A DNA stretch of 15,327 nt from Patescibacteria group bacterium UBA6102 (GCA_002423555.1 DIWQ01000007.1:1-15327), one strand, 5' to 3'. Positions 6,839 to 14,146 are shown, counted from the stretch's first letter. Notes: generated by a model not told the origin, from the sequence alone. Translations and numbers: made by a program.

Positions 6839-7570
6839 CTAAATCGCTTTGGCTTTCTCAATATATTGGCAGTGTTCGCAGTCCGGTGTCGGCGCGGGCG
6901 GGTTATCCGCATCAAGACATTCCTTCATTTTTGCCAGCGTTTCTTCCACCCATGCATCATTGCCCTCATAGGGCACGATTGTTACCTGAAATTCCAATTT
7001 GCCGTCAAACGCCTCTCGGTCTTTGCCGGCATTGGCAAACACAAAATAGGCGGTGTCGCTGACGGTGAAATTCCGCACGCGCAGGAGCCATTGATAAAAT
7101 TCCGCCTGGATTTTATACCATTTTTTCCAGTGGTCGTTTAAATCAATTTTTTTGACGGTGCTAGTGGCCTTGTAATCAACAATATGATATTCTCCTTTTG
7201 GGTTTATCCATAAATCATCAATCGCGCCGAAAAGTTCAAAATTGGTTTTCGGATGCAAAACCCGAATCCCCTTGAAATTCTCGCGCCAGATTTCCAGTTC
7301 GTCGTGTTGCGCCGGCACCGCGTCAATGCCATAGGCCGCCATCAACGGATGAATCGCGCCGTTTGCGCGGCGAATGTCAAATTCTTTCTTGAGCAAATGA
7401 TCCACGGCGCTGTTTAACGTGAATGCCGGCATTGACGGCGTTTTGATGCCCAAACGCACATCCAAATAAAAACAGCGCGGACATTTCAAAAACATATCCA
7501 CTTTGGAACGGCTCAGCGCAAACGGCGCTTTGGCGCCGGGAACATAGGGTTGTCTTTTGTAAAATCCCAT
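6839..7570 (-). CDS. PD-(D/E)XK nuclease-superfamily protein (RecB/Cas4-like fold)
   Basis: The 243-residue protein shows the fold's active-site pattern: LSRSKVDMF near 19-27, GAIDDLW with Asp118/119, VDYKAT with Asp132 and Lys134, and QAEFYQWLL with Gln155. Cysteines at 30 and 33 (KCPRC) and at 231 and 234 (DCEHC) frame the domain and could hold an Fe-S cluster, as in Cas4/AddB relatives, or zinc. The known family would be a DNA exonuclease, but the true substrate is unknown. No helicase or cas gene is nearby. Its neighbours are ftsQ (28 bases upstream) and mltG. A TTG at 7606 overlapping the ftsQ stop is possible, but ATG 7570 just before FYKR looks more natural. Confidence 0.85.
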   Translation of the reverse strand: MGFYKRQPYVPGAKAPFALSRSKVDMFLKCPRCFYLDVRLGIKTPSMPAFTLNSAVDHLLKKEFDIRRANGAIHPLMAAYGIDAVPAQHDELEIWRENFKGIRVLHPKTNFELFGAIDDLWINPKGEYHIVDYKATSTVKKIDLNDHWKKWYKIQAEFYQWLLRVRNFTVSDTAYFVFANAGKDREAFDGKLEFQVTIVPYEGNDAWVEETLAKMKECLDADNPPAPTPDCEHCQYIEKAKAI

Positions 7571-7598
7571 AATTTTTGGCAATCCCGCCGCGGCGGGT

Positions 7599-8429
7599 TC
7601 AGTCAACCGTTTCTTCCGCCTTTTCCTCCGCCGGATCGGTGTTTTTTCCTTTCAAGTAGACGCGGGTAAAGCGCACGTCAAGATATTCCAGATTGTTTCT
7701 TTTTTCCCGGAAAGAGTCTTCTTTAATCACCGCCAACAGTCTGATAATTTGGCTCTCCGCGTCTTTGCGGGGATTGAAATAGATTTGCCAGCCCTCTTTG
7801 ACCGGCAGATTGATTCTTTCCGGACTGGCGATAATCGCCTCTTCGCACGCGATGTCGGTGGAAGCGCGCAATTCGCTGGTAATGCGCAGAATTCCATTTA
7901 AAACTTCTTTTTCAATCGCTTTGGCGCCAATCTCCACCGCCGTTGAACCGTCAAGGATTTTTATCAAACCGGCGGCAGAGGCGCATTCTTCAAATGCCAC
8001 TCCCGCCTCATCCAAAGAATAAAGTTTTCCCTGGCTTTCAAACACCGCCGCCGCGCGGCGTTCCTGCACCGACGCGATAATTTTTGACGGAAACTCTCTT
8101 TCAATTTTGATTTCCTGCGCCTGCGGCAGGCGCGCCAGTAATTCCCGTTTTGTTTGATCAAGATTGAAAAGCAAAATGCTCTTGGAATCAAAAAGGCCGA
8201 TTCGCTTGTTCACGCTCTTTTCAATGACATCCACAAATTCCCGTTCTTCTATTTTTTGCGCCCCGGCAATTTCAATTTCTTTCACTTCAAACACCGGCGA
8301 AAAACAAACCAGCCAGATTGTGAATCCCCCGGCGCCCGTCAGAAAAATCGCACGCCAAAAACCGGCTTTCACCCAAAGCGGTTTTTTTCTTCTCGCCCGA
8401 TGCGGCTTTTTATAGGTTTTCCGAACCAT
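7599..8429 (-). CDS. ftsQ: FtsQ-type cell division protein (POTRA domain)
   Basis: FtsQ is a bitopic divisome protein that links early and late division proteins through its extracellular domains. This product has 276 residues: a strongly basic cytoplasmic tail (1-21), one membrane helix (about 24-44), and a POTRA domain beginning FEVKEIEIAGAQKI (near 47). The FtsQ/DivIB beta domain follows, with YSLDEAGVAFEE and a late strand LEYLDVRFTRVYLKGK. The acidic C-terminus is dispensable-looking. Length and order match the family. Start ATG 8429 has no Shine-Dalgarno and follows repeat copy A. The gene heads a run with the nuclease-like gene and mltG. Confidence 0.9.
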   Translation of the reverse strand: MVRKTYKKPHRARRKKPLWVKAGFWRAIFLTGAGGFTIWLVCFSPVFEVKEIEIAGAQKIEEREFVDVIEKSVNKRIGLFDSKSILLFNLDQTKRELLARLPQAQEIKIEREFPSKIIASVQERRAAAVFESQGKLYSLDEAGVAFEECASAAGLIKILDGSTAVEIGAKAIEKEVLNGILRITSELRASTDIACEEAIIASPERINLPVKEGWQIYFNPRKDAESQIIRLLAVIKEDSFREKRNNLEYLDVRFTRVYLKGKNTDPAEEKAEETVD

Positions 8430-8446
8430 CGATAGAAATTAAAAGT

Positions 8447-8556
8447 TAAAAAATCAAAAATAAAAATGACAGTGTAAAATGAAAAATTATAAATGCGAAA
8501 CAAGATATTAGCGACATTTTAAATTTTTAATTGTCATTTTTCATTTTGATTTTTTA
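8447..8556. repeat. AT-rich palindromic intergenic element, copy A
   Basis: The ends are inverted repeats of 25 bases (8447-8471 against 8532-8556, 23 of 25 matching), starting TAAAAAATCAAAA and ending in AAAAATGACA. The right arm 8512-8556 matches 14102-14146 at 42 of 45 positions, so this is a dispersed family. It fills most of the gap between the FemAB-family stop (8572) and the ftsQ start (8429). Transcribed either way it would fold into a long hairpin. Confidence 0.75.
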
Positions 8557-8571
8557 ATTTTAAATTTATAA

Positions 8572-9633
8572 CTACAGACCTCTTTTCAATTTCCTGACCT
8601 TCTCAAATAAGCGGGTGGGCCAATATTTCCACGACAGCGGCAAATCCATCGTTTTAACATACTCGTATTTTTCTCCGCCGAAACCCATTTTAAACAGCGT
8701 TGGGCCCGCCCAGGGATGCTTCGGATATTTTTTCGGATCGGTATAGCCCCAAAAATCATATAATCCGCACCCGCGGCGCTTGGCCTCTTTGATCGCTTCC
8801 CACTGCAAAAGATAAGGTATGGAATATTTGGAATATTCGCCCAACGACGCGGCCTGATGATAAAAACCGATTCCCGACCAAAATATTACCAACGCCGCGC
8901 AAACCGGTTTGTTTTTATATTTTCCGACAAACCACCGCGCTCGGCCGTTTTTGGCAAAAGTTTCAAATTCGCGCTTGATATAATCACGCCCGAACGCCGA
9001 GAACTTCTGCCGCTTGGCTACCGCCTCGTTTAATTTTTGATAAACCTCAATATCTTCGGGCTTGTCGCTTATTTCAATTTTAATTTCCGGATTTTTCTGC
9101 ACCTGCCGGATTAAATATCTTGTCGTCTTGCGCATCGCCTTCATCAAGTCTTCCTCGGGGGGCATAATGTCCAGTTTCCATGTCGCTTCGTAAGCATTGG
9201 CATGCATCGGAGAAATTAAAAACTGAGATTGAAAAAGCAAAAACCGGAATTCGGGAAATTGCAGGTTTTTAAGCAATGTCAAATTTTCTTCGGTTCGCGC
9301 CAGCATTGGAGCGCAACGAATGAAGCTCGCGCCCTCGCTTTTACCCCAATTTGCCAACCCAAAAAATAATTCCTTGAGAATCTTTTTTATTTCCTCCGGA
9401 TTTGTTTCAATTATGTTCGGTCCATGCTGTATCAGGATATAAGTGCCTCGTCTCGCTTTTATTTTAACCGCCAGCACAATCGCTTTCAACCCCGACTTAT
9501 CCCCAACCCCCAGCCGCTTGATTTTGTTCCCTTGCCCCACCCAAAACTCCCCCCATTCCCATGAGGAGAGAAACGTCTTATCTTCGCATTTTTCCAAAAT
9601 CCCCTCCCACTCCTTCCTGCTTTCAATATCCAT
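8572..9633 (-). CDS. FemAB-family peptidoglycan bridge aminoacyltransferase
   Basis: FemX/MurM-type enzymes use aminoacyl-tRNA to add residues to the lipid II stem peptide at the inner membrane face. The 353-residue product has two GNAT-like halves. The first contains SSWEWGEFW (24-31). The second contains TWKLDI followed by KAMRKTTRYLIRQ (151-177), the FemAB signature region, GFYHQAAS (256-263), and the closing YDFWGYTDP and LFKMGFGG blocks. The start codon overlaps the aminotransferase stop by one base (TAATG), indicating translational coupling. An ATG nine bases earlier (9642) is the other option. No membrane segment is seen. Which amino acid is transferred cannot be read from the sequence. 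Confidence 0.9.
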   Translation of the reverse strand: MDIESRKEWEGILEKCEDKTFLSSWEWGEFWVGQGNKIKRLGVGDKSGLKAIVLAVKIKARRGTYILIQHGPNIIETNPEEIKKILKELFFGLANWGKSEGASFIRCAPMLARTEENLTLLKNLQFPEFRFLLFQSQFLISPMHANAYEATWKLDIMPPEEDLMKAMRKTTRYLIRQVQKNPEIKIEISDKPEDIEVYQKLNEAVAKRQKFSAFGRDYIKREFETFAKNGRARWFVGKYKNKPVCAALVIFWSGIGFYHQAASLGEYSKYSIPYLLQWEAIKEAKRRGCGLYDFWGYTDPKKYPKHPWAGPTLFKMGFGGEKYEYVKTMDLPLSWKYWPTRLFEKVRKLKRGL

Positions 9634-10877
9634 TATTTGCATTGCTTGATAAAGGTTAGAATTTTTCTTGCTTCGCTTTCCCCGATATTGATATGGGTCG
9701 GCAGATTGATTATTTTGCCGGCAAATGCCTCGGCGTTGGGACAACTGCCTTTTTTATAACCCATGGTTTCAGGCAAGGTGTCAAACGGATCCACCGGCGT
9801 CCGATACCAGTCGCCCAAAAGCAGGTTTTTTCGCCACGCTTTTTTTATCATTTTTGCCGCGCAATCACGCCGGATCGCGAATCGCAAATAAACCGCTTTT
9901 CTGCCGCTTGGCCGCGCCGGTAAAATGCAATCGCCGCCTTTCAATTTATTATAATACAATTCCGCAATTTTGCGCCGGTGCTCGTTGAATTTTTCCAGTT
10001 TTTTGAATTGATTGAGCGCCAAAACCGCCAGTTTGTCCGGCAACCGCTTGGGAAAATAATCCGGTGCCAACCCCCGCTTTTCTTTCCAATGAATGGCTTT
10101 TGACAGGACATGAAACCATTGAAAAAGAACAAGCAGATGCTTTCCCAAAATTGAATATGAGGGCAAAATGATTTTATCCATTAAAACAGGGTGCCACAAT
10201 TGCTGGCGCGTCCAATCCTTTGTCGGGTAGCCGATTTTCTCTTGATAGGCGGCGATTTTTTGGCCAAGCCGCTCATCGTTGGTCACGGCTATGCCGCCAT
10301 AAACGCAGGAGATCATTTTGTCCCGGCCGAAAGAAAAAAACGCGGCCTGGCCAAAGGTGCCAACCTTGCGGCCGCAGTATTCGGCGCCCAAAGAATGAGC
10401 GCAATCCTCTATCAATATCAAATTATTCCGGCGGCAAATTTCAACGATCTCATCCATATCTGCCGGTAAACCAAATGTATGCTGTACCATTACCACGCGG
10501 GATTTTTCCGTGATTTTTTTCTTCAAATCTTCTGCCGACAAATTGTAATTTTGGTCACAATCCACAAACACCGGTTCCAACCCCGCCCAGCGGATGGGAT
10601 TGACCGCCGCATTGCACGTGAATGCCTGCAAAAGCACCTCTGATCCGTTTTCCAGCTCCATCGCCGCCAGTATCGCCATTAACGCGCTTCGCCCGCTATT
10701 GAACGCATACGCGTGTTTTGCGCCCAGATATTTGGCAAATTCTGTTTGGAGGGTTAGACCCTCTGAATTTTCAGAGGGTCTAACCCTCTGAAATAGCAAC
10801 GAAAACGCCAATTTCACGTCATCGGACTGGACGTTGGGCGACAGCGAGATTGATATGGGCCGAAACGGATTTACCAT
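9633..10877 (-). CDS. DegT/DnrJ/EryC1/StrS-family PLP aminotransferase
   Basis: These fold-type I aminotransferases usually aminate nucleotide-sugar ketones for surface glycans. The product has 414 residues with an N-terminal NSGRSALMAIL (60-70), QAFTCNAAVNPI (84-95), IEDCAHSLGA with the PLP-contacting Asp158, and SFGRDKMISCVYGG with Lys187 as the expected Schiff-base lysine. Residues 30-43 are encoded by a perfect nested palindrome and do not resemble the family. The gene is coupled to the FemAB gene behind it and follows murF by 59 bases, but it has its own leaderless promoter. Substrate unknown. A role in wall or surface polymer synthesis is inferred from its neighbours. Confidence 0.92.
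   Translation of the reverse strand: MVNPFRPISISLSPNVQSDDVKLAFSLLFQRVRPSENSEGLTLQTEFAKYLGAKHAYAFNSGRSALMAILAAMELENGSEVLLQAFTCNAAVNPIRWAGLEPVFVDCDQNYNLSAEDLKKKITEKSRVVMVQHTFGLPADMDEIVEICRRNNLILIEDCAHSLGAEYCGRKVGTFGQAAFFSFGRDKMISCVYGGIAVTNDERLGQKIAAYQEKIGYPTKDWTRQQLWHPVLMDKIILPSYSILGKHLLVLFQWFHVLSKAIHWKEKRGLAPDYFPKRLPDKLAVLALNQFKKLEKFNEHRRKIAELYYNKLKGGDCILPARPSGRKAVYLRFAIRRDCAAKMIKKAWRKNLLLGDWYRTPVDPFDTLPETMGYKKGSCPNAEAFAGKIINLPTHINIGESEARKILTFIKQCK
10749..10788. repeat. In-frame nested palindrome inside the aminotransferase gene
   Basis: Two perfect 19-base inverted arms (10749-10767 and 10770-10788) are separated by TT. Each arm itself holds a hairpin of GAGGGT, a 3-base loop (TAG or CTA) and ACCCTC. 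It codes residues 30-43 (centre RPSENSEG) without breaking the frame. Confidence 0.9.
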
Positions 10878-10885
10878 AATCGTCT

Positions 10886-10914
10886 ATTTTAGCCGTATTT
10901 TTATCTTATCTCAA
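10886..10914 (-). promoter_or_regulatory. Leaderless promoter of the aminotransferase-FemAB pair
   Basis: TTGAGA (10914-10909, five of six), 17 bases, then TAAAAT (10891-10886, five of six). ATG 10877 is nine bases past the -10 box, so the leader is zero to about three bases. Confidence 0.6.
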
Positions 10915-10936
10915 CCATTGACAAAACCAACAAAAA

Positions 10937-12691
10937 CTATTCGGCAATTTCGCGGATGATTTCTTGCGGCAGGCGGCCTTCAAGGAGCAGGATATCGCCG
11001 GCGGAGAGGCGGTTTTTTAATATTTGGGCAATTTTTTTGGGGTTGTCGCAAAAGACGATATTTTTGGCATCCATTCCGCCGGCCAGCGCGCCTTTTTTAA
11101 TGTCGCCAAAGCGTTCTTTGGCGGTGATAATCGCCAGATCGCAAACTTCGGCGATCTTTTGGCCGATTTCAAAATGAATCTTTTTTGATTCGTTTCCCAA
11201 CTCAATCAAGCACGGCATAATTATCGCCCTTTTCCCTTCCCACAGCTTTAAATAATCCAAATGCGCCATCACCCCGTCGGGATTGGCCGAATAAGTAGAA
11301 TCCAAAACATTAAAATTTGAATTAGTGGAGGTTTGACCTCCACTAAGTGGAGGTTTGACCTCCACTAAAATTTTCTTGATGTTGAGGGGAGTAAAGTCGG
11401 TTTGGTTGACAATCGCGGCAACTGCGGCCAATTCCATGCCCGCGCTGGCCGCGCCGGCAATTGACAATATGATTGTCTCCGCCATCCATGCCCCCTTCGC
11501 ATTGGTATCTATTTTTATTTTTTGATCTTGATAATTGAGAATAAATGATAAATTATCAATTTTTGTTTGAACCTCCGACGCAAAAATATCTTTGCCCGCA
11601 AAAATTATTTTCTGTGCGTTGATTTTGTTCTTTTTTACGTCATAATTATCACGGACAAGCGGACTGGCAAAATTTAAAATCGCCGCACCATTTTCGGGCA
11701 GAGCTTCCAAAAGTTCAAATTTGGCGTCAACGATATTTTTTTGACTGCCAAACACGCCCAAGTGCTGTTGGCTAATGCCGGTAAGAATGCCGATTCTGGG
11801 TTTAGCGATGCCGGCAGTTTGCGCGATTTTTCCTTTGTGCACCGCGCCGATTTCGCAAACAAAAATCTGATGTTCGGGCTTCAAATCATTGATGATGGTT
11901 TGCGACACGCCCATTTCCGTGTTTTGGTTGGCCCGGGTTTTTAAAACTTTATATTTTTGCGACAAAATGTGCGCCAGCAGTTCCTTGACGCCGCTCTTGC
12001 CGTAACTGCCGGCGATGCCGATCACGGTCAAATCAGGCCGCCCGGCGATAATCGCACGCGCCCGATTGATAATTTTATTTTTTTTCCAAATGGTGAGCGG
12101 TTGGAGCCCCAAAACCACCAAAGAAATTATCAATGGCATTAAAATGTCAATTACCAGCAAGCAAAACGCGGAGATGGCAAAGTGAATCAGGCTCATTTCG
12201 CCCAAAAACAAACCGAAAATCGCGAAACCTAAACCAAAAACAACAAAATGCGCCGCGCCGATCAGAAAAACCGATTTTTGCGTGAGTTCCGGGTGGATCA
12301 AATTGCGCCGCAATATCCCCCAAAAAGCACGCGTACCCTGTAATAAATACAGCACCAATGCCAAACCGATGATCAATCCTATTTTATGAACAAAGTAATA
12401 ATAAACGAAAGCAAACAGTAAAATCGCAATCTTTCCCAAAAATAACGGATTGATAAATATCCTCTTGCCTTTTTGAGTTTCAAAATGCGCCAAAAACCGC
12501 CCCGGATGATATTCCTTGACCTGCCACAAATAAAGCCAGAACAAAATCTGCCGGTGCATTGCCAACATCCAAAAAGCGAACATTCCCAAATAGTAGAAAA
12601 GATAAGGATAGGCCCAGAGTTCCATGTATTTAAAAGGTTGTTCCTTGACGTAATCGGCAAGGTGCGACCTTGATAAACTTTTTTTAATCAT
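10937..12691 (-). CDS. murF: Membrane-anchored MurF-like Mur ligase
   Basis: MurF adds D-Ala-D-Ala to the UDP-MurNAc tripeptide using ATP. From ATG 12691 the product has 584 residues, far longer than usual MurF (about 450). Residues 1-200 form a membrane region with five or six hydrophobic segments (about 28-45, 84-102, 104-118, 141-163, 172-197) and a linker WQVKEYHPGRFLAHF. The ligase part starts near 220 with a P-loop GIAGSYGKSGVKE (225-237, Lys232), then NQNTEMGVSQTI (255-266), CEIGA (279-283) and the MurF-like DSTYSANPDG (464-473). Residues about 442-456 come from a palindromic insert. The ATG overlaps the hydrolase stop (ATGA). Membrane anchoring suggests synthesis next to MraY/MurJ. 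It could be a Mur ligase with another substrate. Confidence 0.85.
   Translation of the reverse strand: MIKKSLSRSHLADYVKEQPFKYMELWAYPYLFYYLGMFAFWMLAMHRQILFWLYLWQVKEYHPGRFLAHFETQKGKRIFINPLFLGKIAILLFAFVYYYFVHKIGLIIGLALVLYLLQGTRAFWGILRRNLIHPELTQKSVFLIGAAHFVVFGLGFAIFGLFLGEMSLIHFAISAFCLLVIDILMPLIISLVVLGLQPLTIWKKNKIINRARAIIAGRPDLTVIGIAGSYGKSGVKELLAHILSQKYKVLKTRANQNTEMGVSQTIINDLKPEHQIFVCEIGAVHKGKIAQTAGIAKPRIGILTGISQQHLGVFGSQKNIVDAKFELLEALPENGAAILNFASPLVRDNYDVKKNKINAQKIIFAGKDIFASEVQTKIDNLSFILNYQDQKIKIDTNAKGAWMAETIILSIAGAASAGMELAAVAAIVNQTDFTPLNIKKILVEVKPPLSGGQTSTNSNFNVLDSTYSANPDGVMAHLDYLKLWEGKRAIIMPCLIELGNESKKIHFEIGQKIAEVCDLAIITAKERFGDIKKGALAGGMDAKNIVFCDNPKKIAQILKNRLSAGDILLLEGRLPQEIIREIAE
11323..11367. 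repeat. In-frame tandem palindrome inside the murF-like gene
   Basis: A 21-base hairpin unit occurs twice exactly (11324-11344 and 11346-11366), one base apart. Each unit is AGTGGAGGT, loop TTG, ACCTCCACT. It is translated as part of EVKPPLSGGQTST between two conserved ligase blocks and keeps the frame. Confidence 0.9.
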
Positions 12692-13455
12692 TTCAAGAAT
12701 TGGCAAATTATTTTCGCCAATTCTTTGGGGTGGGTGCGGTGCAACTTATGCCCCGCGCCGAAAATAATTTCCAATCGCGAACCGGCAATCGCGTTGTTTA
12801 TTTCGCGGGCATCCTCTGTCGGAGTTTCGCGGTCTTTATCGCCCCAAACAATCAAAGTCGGCGCTTTTATTCGTTTTGCGGATTCAATCACACTTTCGCC
12901 GACAACATTCAAAAATGTTTGCGCCATCACGCCTTGCAATTGCGAATAATCCCGCGTGCCGGCAATGCGATAGACGATCTTGCGCAGAACCGGATATATT
13001 CCAAATGGAATATTTTGGAATATAATTTTGGTTTTGGCCAGATATTTTGCCAAAATTTGGCGCGAACCCAAGCGCGGTTTGCGAACCACCGCCGCGGCGC
13101 ACAAAACTAATTTGTCAACCCTTTTTGGACAAATCGTGCAAAACTTGGCCGCCACCTGGCCGCCAAACGAATGCCCCATCAAAACGAAACTGTCCAGCCC
13201 CAGCTTATCGGCAAATTCTTTTGTCCATCCAACATAATCATCTACTGTCCAAGGCTTGTCCGGCACCGCGCTTTTGCCAAATCCCGGCATATCCGGCACG
13301 ATTACCCGATAATCTTTCTGCGCGAGCATTACCGCGGCTTCCACCCATGCCTCCGAACCCACCCCCCAGCCATGCAACACCAAAACTGGCTTACCGTCGC
13401 CAAAAATCTTGTAGTTTATTGATAATTGATCAATGACAATTTTTCTCTCCTCCAT
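12688..13455 (-). CDS. Alpha/beta-hydrolase fold protein
   Basis: The 255-residue protein has the complete fold signature: the oxyanion strand VLHGWGVG (26-33), the nucleophile elbow GHSFGG with Ser96, the acid Asp206 in VWGDKD, and His236 in GAGHKLH. There is a lid region around 125-185 rich in basic residues. No signal peptide is seen, so it is likely cytoplasmic. The substrate (ester, lipid or other) cannot be told. Its stop overlaps the start of the murF-like gene by four bases (ATGA), so the two are translated together. It starts at ATG 13455 with no Shine-Dalgarno upstream and lies head-to-head with the small plus-strand gene, with 37 bases between their start codons. Confidence 0.92.
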   Translation of the reverse strand: MEERKIVIDQLSINYKIFGDGKPVLVLHGWGVGSEAWVEAAVMLAQKDYRVIVPDMPGFGKSAVPDKPWTVDDYVGWTKEFADKLGLDSFVLMGHSFGGQVAAKFCTICPKRVDKLVLCAAAVVRKPRLGSRQILAKYLAKTKIIFQNIPFGIYPVLRKIVYRIAGTRDYSQLQGVMAQTFLNVVGESVIESAKRIKAPTLIVWGDKDRETPTEDAREINNAIAGSRLEIIFGAGHKLHRTHPKELAKIICQFLK

Positions 13456-13456
13456 C

Positions 13457-13486
13457 TTGACAAATTATTATTTACTGCCATACAAT
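13457..13486 (+). promoter_or_regulatory. Leaderless promoter of the small membrane-protein gene
   Basis: Perfect TTGACA (13457-13462), an 18-base spacer, and TACAAT (13481-13486, five of six). The A of ATG 13493 is seven bases past the -10 box, so transcription should begin on the start codon itself. Confidence 0.7.
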
Positions 13487-13492
13487 CAACCT

Positions 13493-13666
13493 ATGGCTCT
13501 TTGTAAGGCAATTGGCGGGGCGTGTTATTTTGCCCTCCTGATCGGGCTGGCGATTTTAAAGGGTGACAGTTTTTTATTTATGGTCACCATCGCCGGCACA
13601 GCGGCATTTGCATTAGCAGCAATTGCCGCTATGATTGTTTATCGGATTAAAAAACTGGATTTGTAA
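13493..13666 (+). CDS. Small two-helix membrane protein, unknown function
   Basis: This is the only plus-strand gene. From ATG 13493 it encodes 57 residues with two hydrophobic helices (about 8-22 and 27-50) joined by a short KGDS turn, and a basic tail (YRIKKLDL), so the tail is probably cytoplasmic. No known family is recognised. Support comes from the strong promoter placed exactly at the start codon and the membrane-like sequence. The frame also extends upstream to ATG 13433, but that start lies before the promoter and inside the opposite hydrolase gene. The last 28 bases overlap the end of the convergent nucleotidyltransferase gene. It could still be a chance frame. Confidence 0.6.
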   Translation: MALCKAIGGACYFALLIGLAILKGDSFLFMVTIAGTAAFALAAIAAMIVYRIKKLDL

Positions 13667-14040
13667 GTTTCCGGTTTATGGGGCATCAGGCGAATAATCT
13701 CAATTTTGAGATTTTCTTTTTTTATAAATTCGGGCAGACCCGCGGAAAATGAATTTTGGTCGTAGCCCAGGGCGATGATATCGGGCTTTATCTGCTTGAT
13801 GATTGCGTAGGGGTCGCCCAAATTACCCAACAAAACCTCGCCGGCAATACCGGCGTTTCCAACATCGGATAATCGCGCGTTTTCATTTTTCCGCGGCCGG
13901 CGGCCTTTCACTTTTTCCACCGTGGCATCCCGCGCCACCACGATGATCAATTCATCGCCAAGTTTCTTCGCTTGTTGAAAAAAATTGATATGGCCCGGAT
14001 GCAAACCGTCAAATGTGCCGAAGACTAAAACCTTTTTCAA
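13639..14040 (-). CDS. HxGH cytidylyl/adenylyltransferase-family protein
   Basis: The 133-residue protein starts KKVLVFGTFDGLHPGH, with the nucleotide-binding HPGH at 14-17, and also has VVARD (34-38), LGYDQ (91-95) and a late KSS (127-129). This matches the small single-domain nucleotidyltransferases related to glycerol-3-phosphate cytidylyltransferase (TagD) and archaeal FAD synthetase RibL. Which of these reactions it performs is not decided by the motifs. The start is taken as TTG 14040, because the family begins right at KKVLVFG. An upstream ATG at 14067 would add residues coded by the repeat element. No Shine-Dalgarno is present. Its 3' end overlaps the convergent small gene by 28 bases. 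Confidence 0.88.
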   Translation of the reverse strand: MKKVLVFGTFDGLHPGHINFFQQAKKLGDELIIVVARDATVEKVKGRRPRKNENARLSDVGNAGIAGEVLLGNLGDPYAIIKQIKPDIIALGYDQNSFSAGLPEFIKKENLKIEIIRLMPHKPETYKSSFLIR

Positions 14041-14049
14041 ATTGAAAAT

Positions 14050-14146
14050 GTAAAAATCAAAAATCAAAATGACAATGTAAAGTTATAAAATGTCAATATC
14101 CCGACATTTTACATTTTTAATTGTCATTTTACATTTTGATATTTTA
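14050..14146. repeat. AT-rich palindromic intergenic element, copy B
   Basis: Imperfect terminal inverted repeats (14050-14074 against 14122-14146, 19 of 25) enclose a short centre. The right arm matches copy A at 42 of 45 bases. The serS stop codon (14146-14144) is formed by its outer end. On the minus strand it also contains TTGTCA-17-TACATT six bases before the TTG start of the next gene, so it may supply that gene's promoter. Confidence 0.75.
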
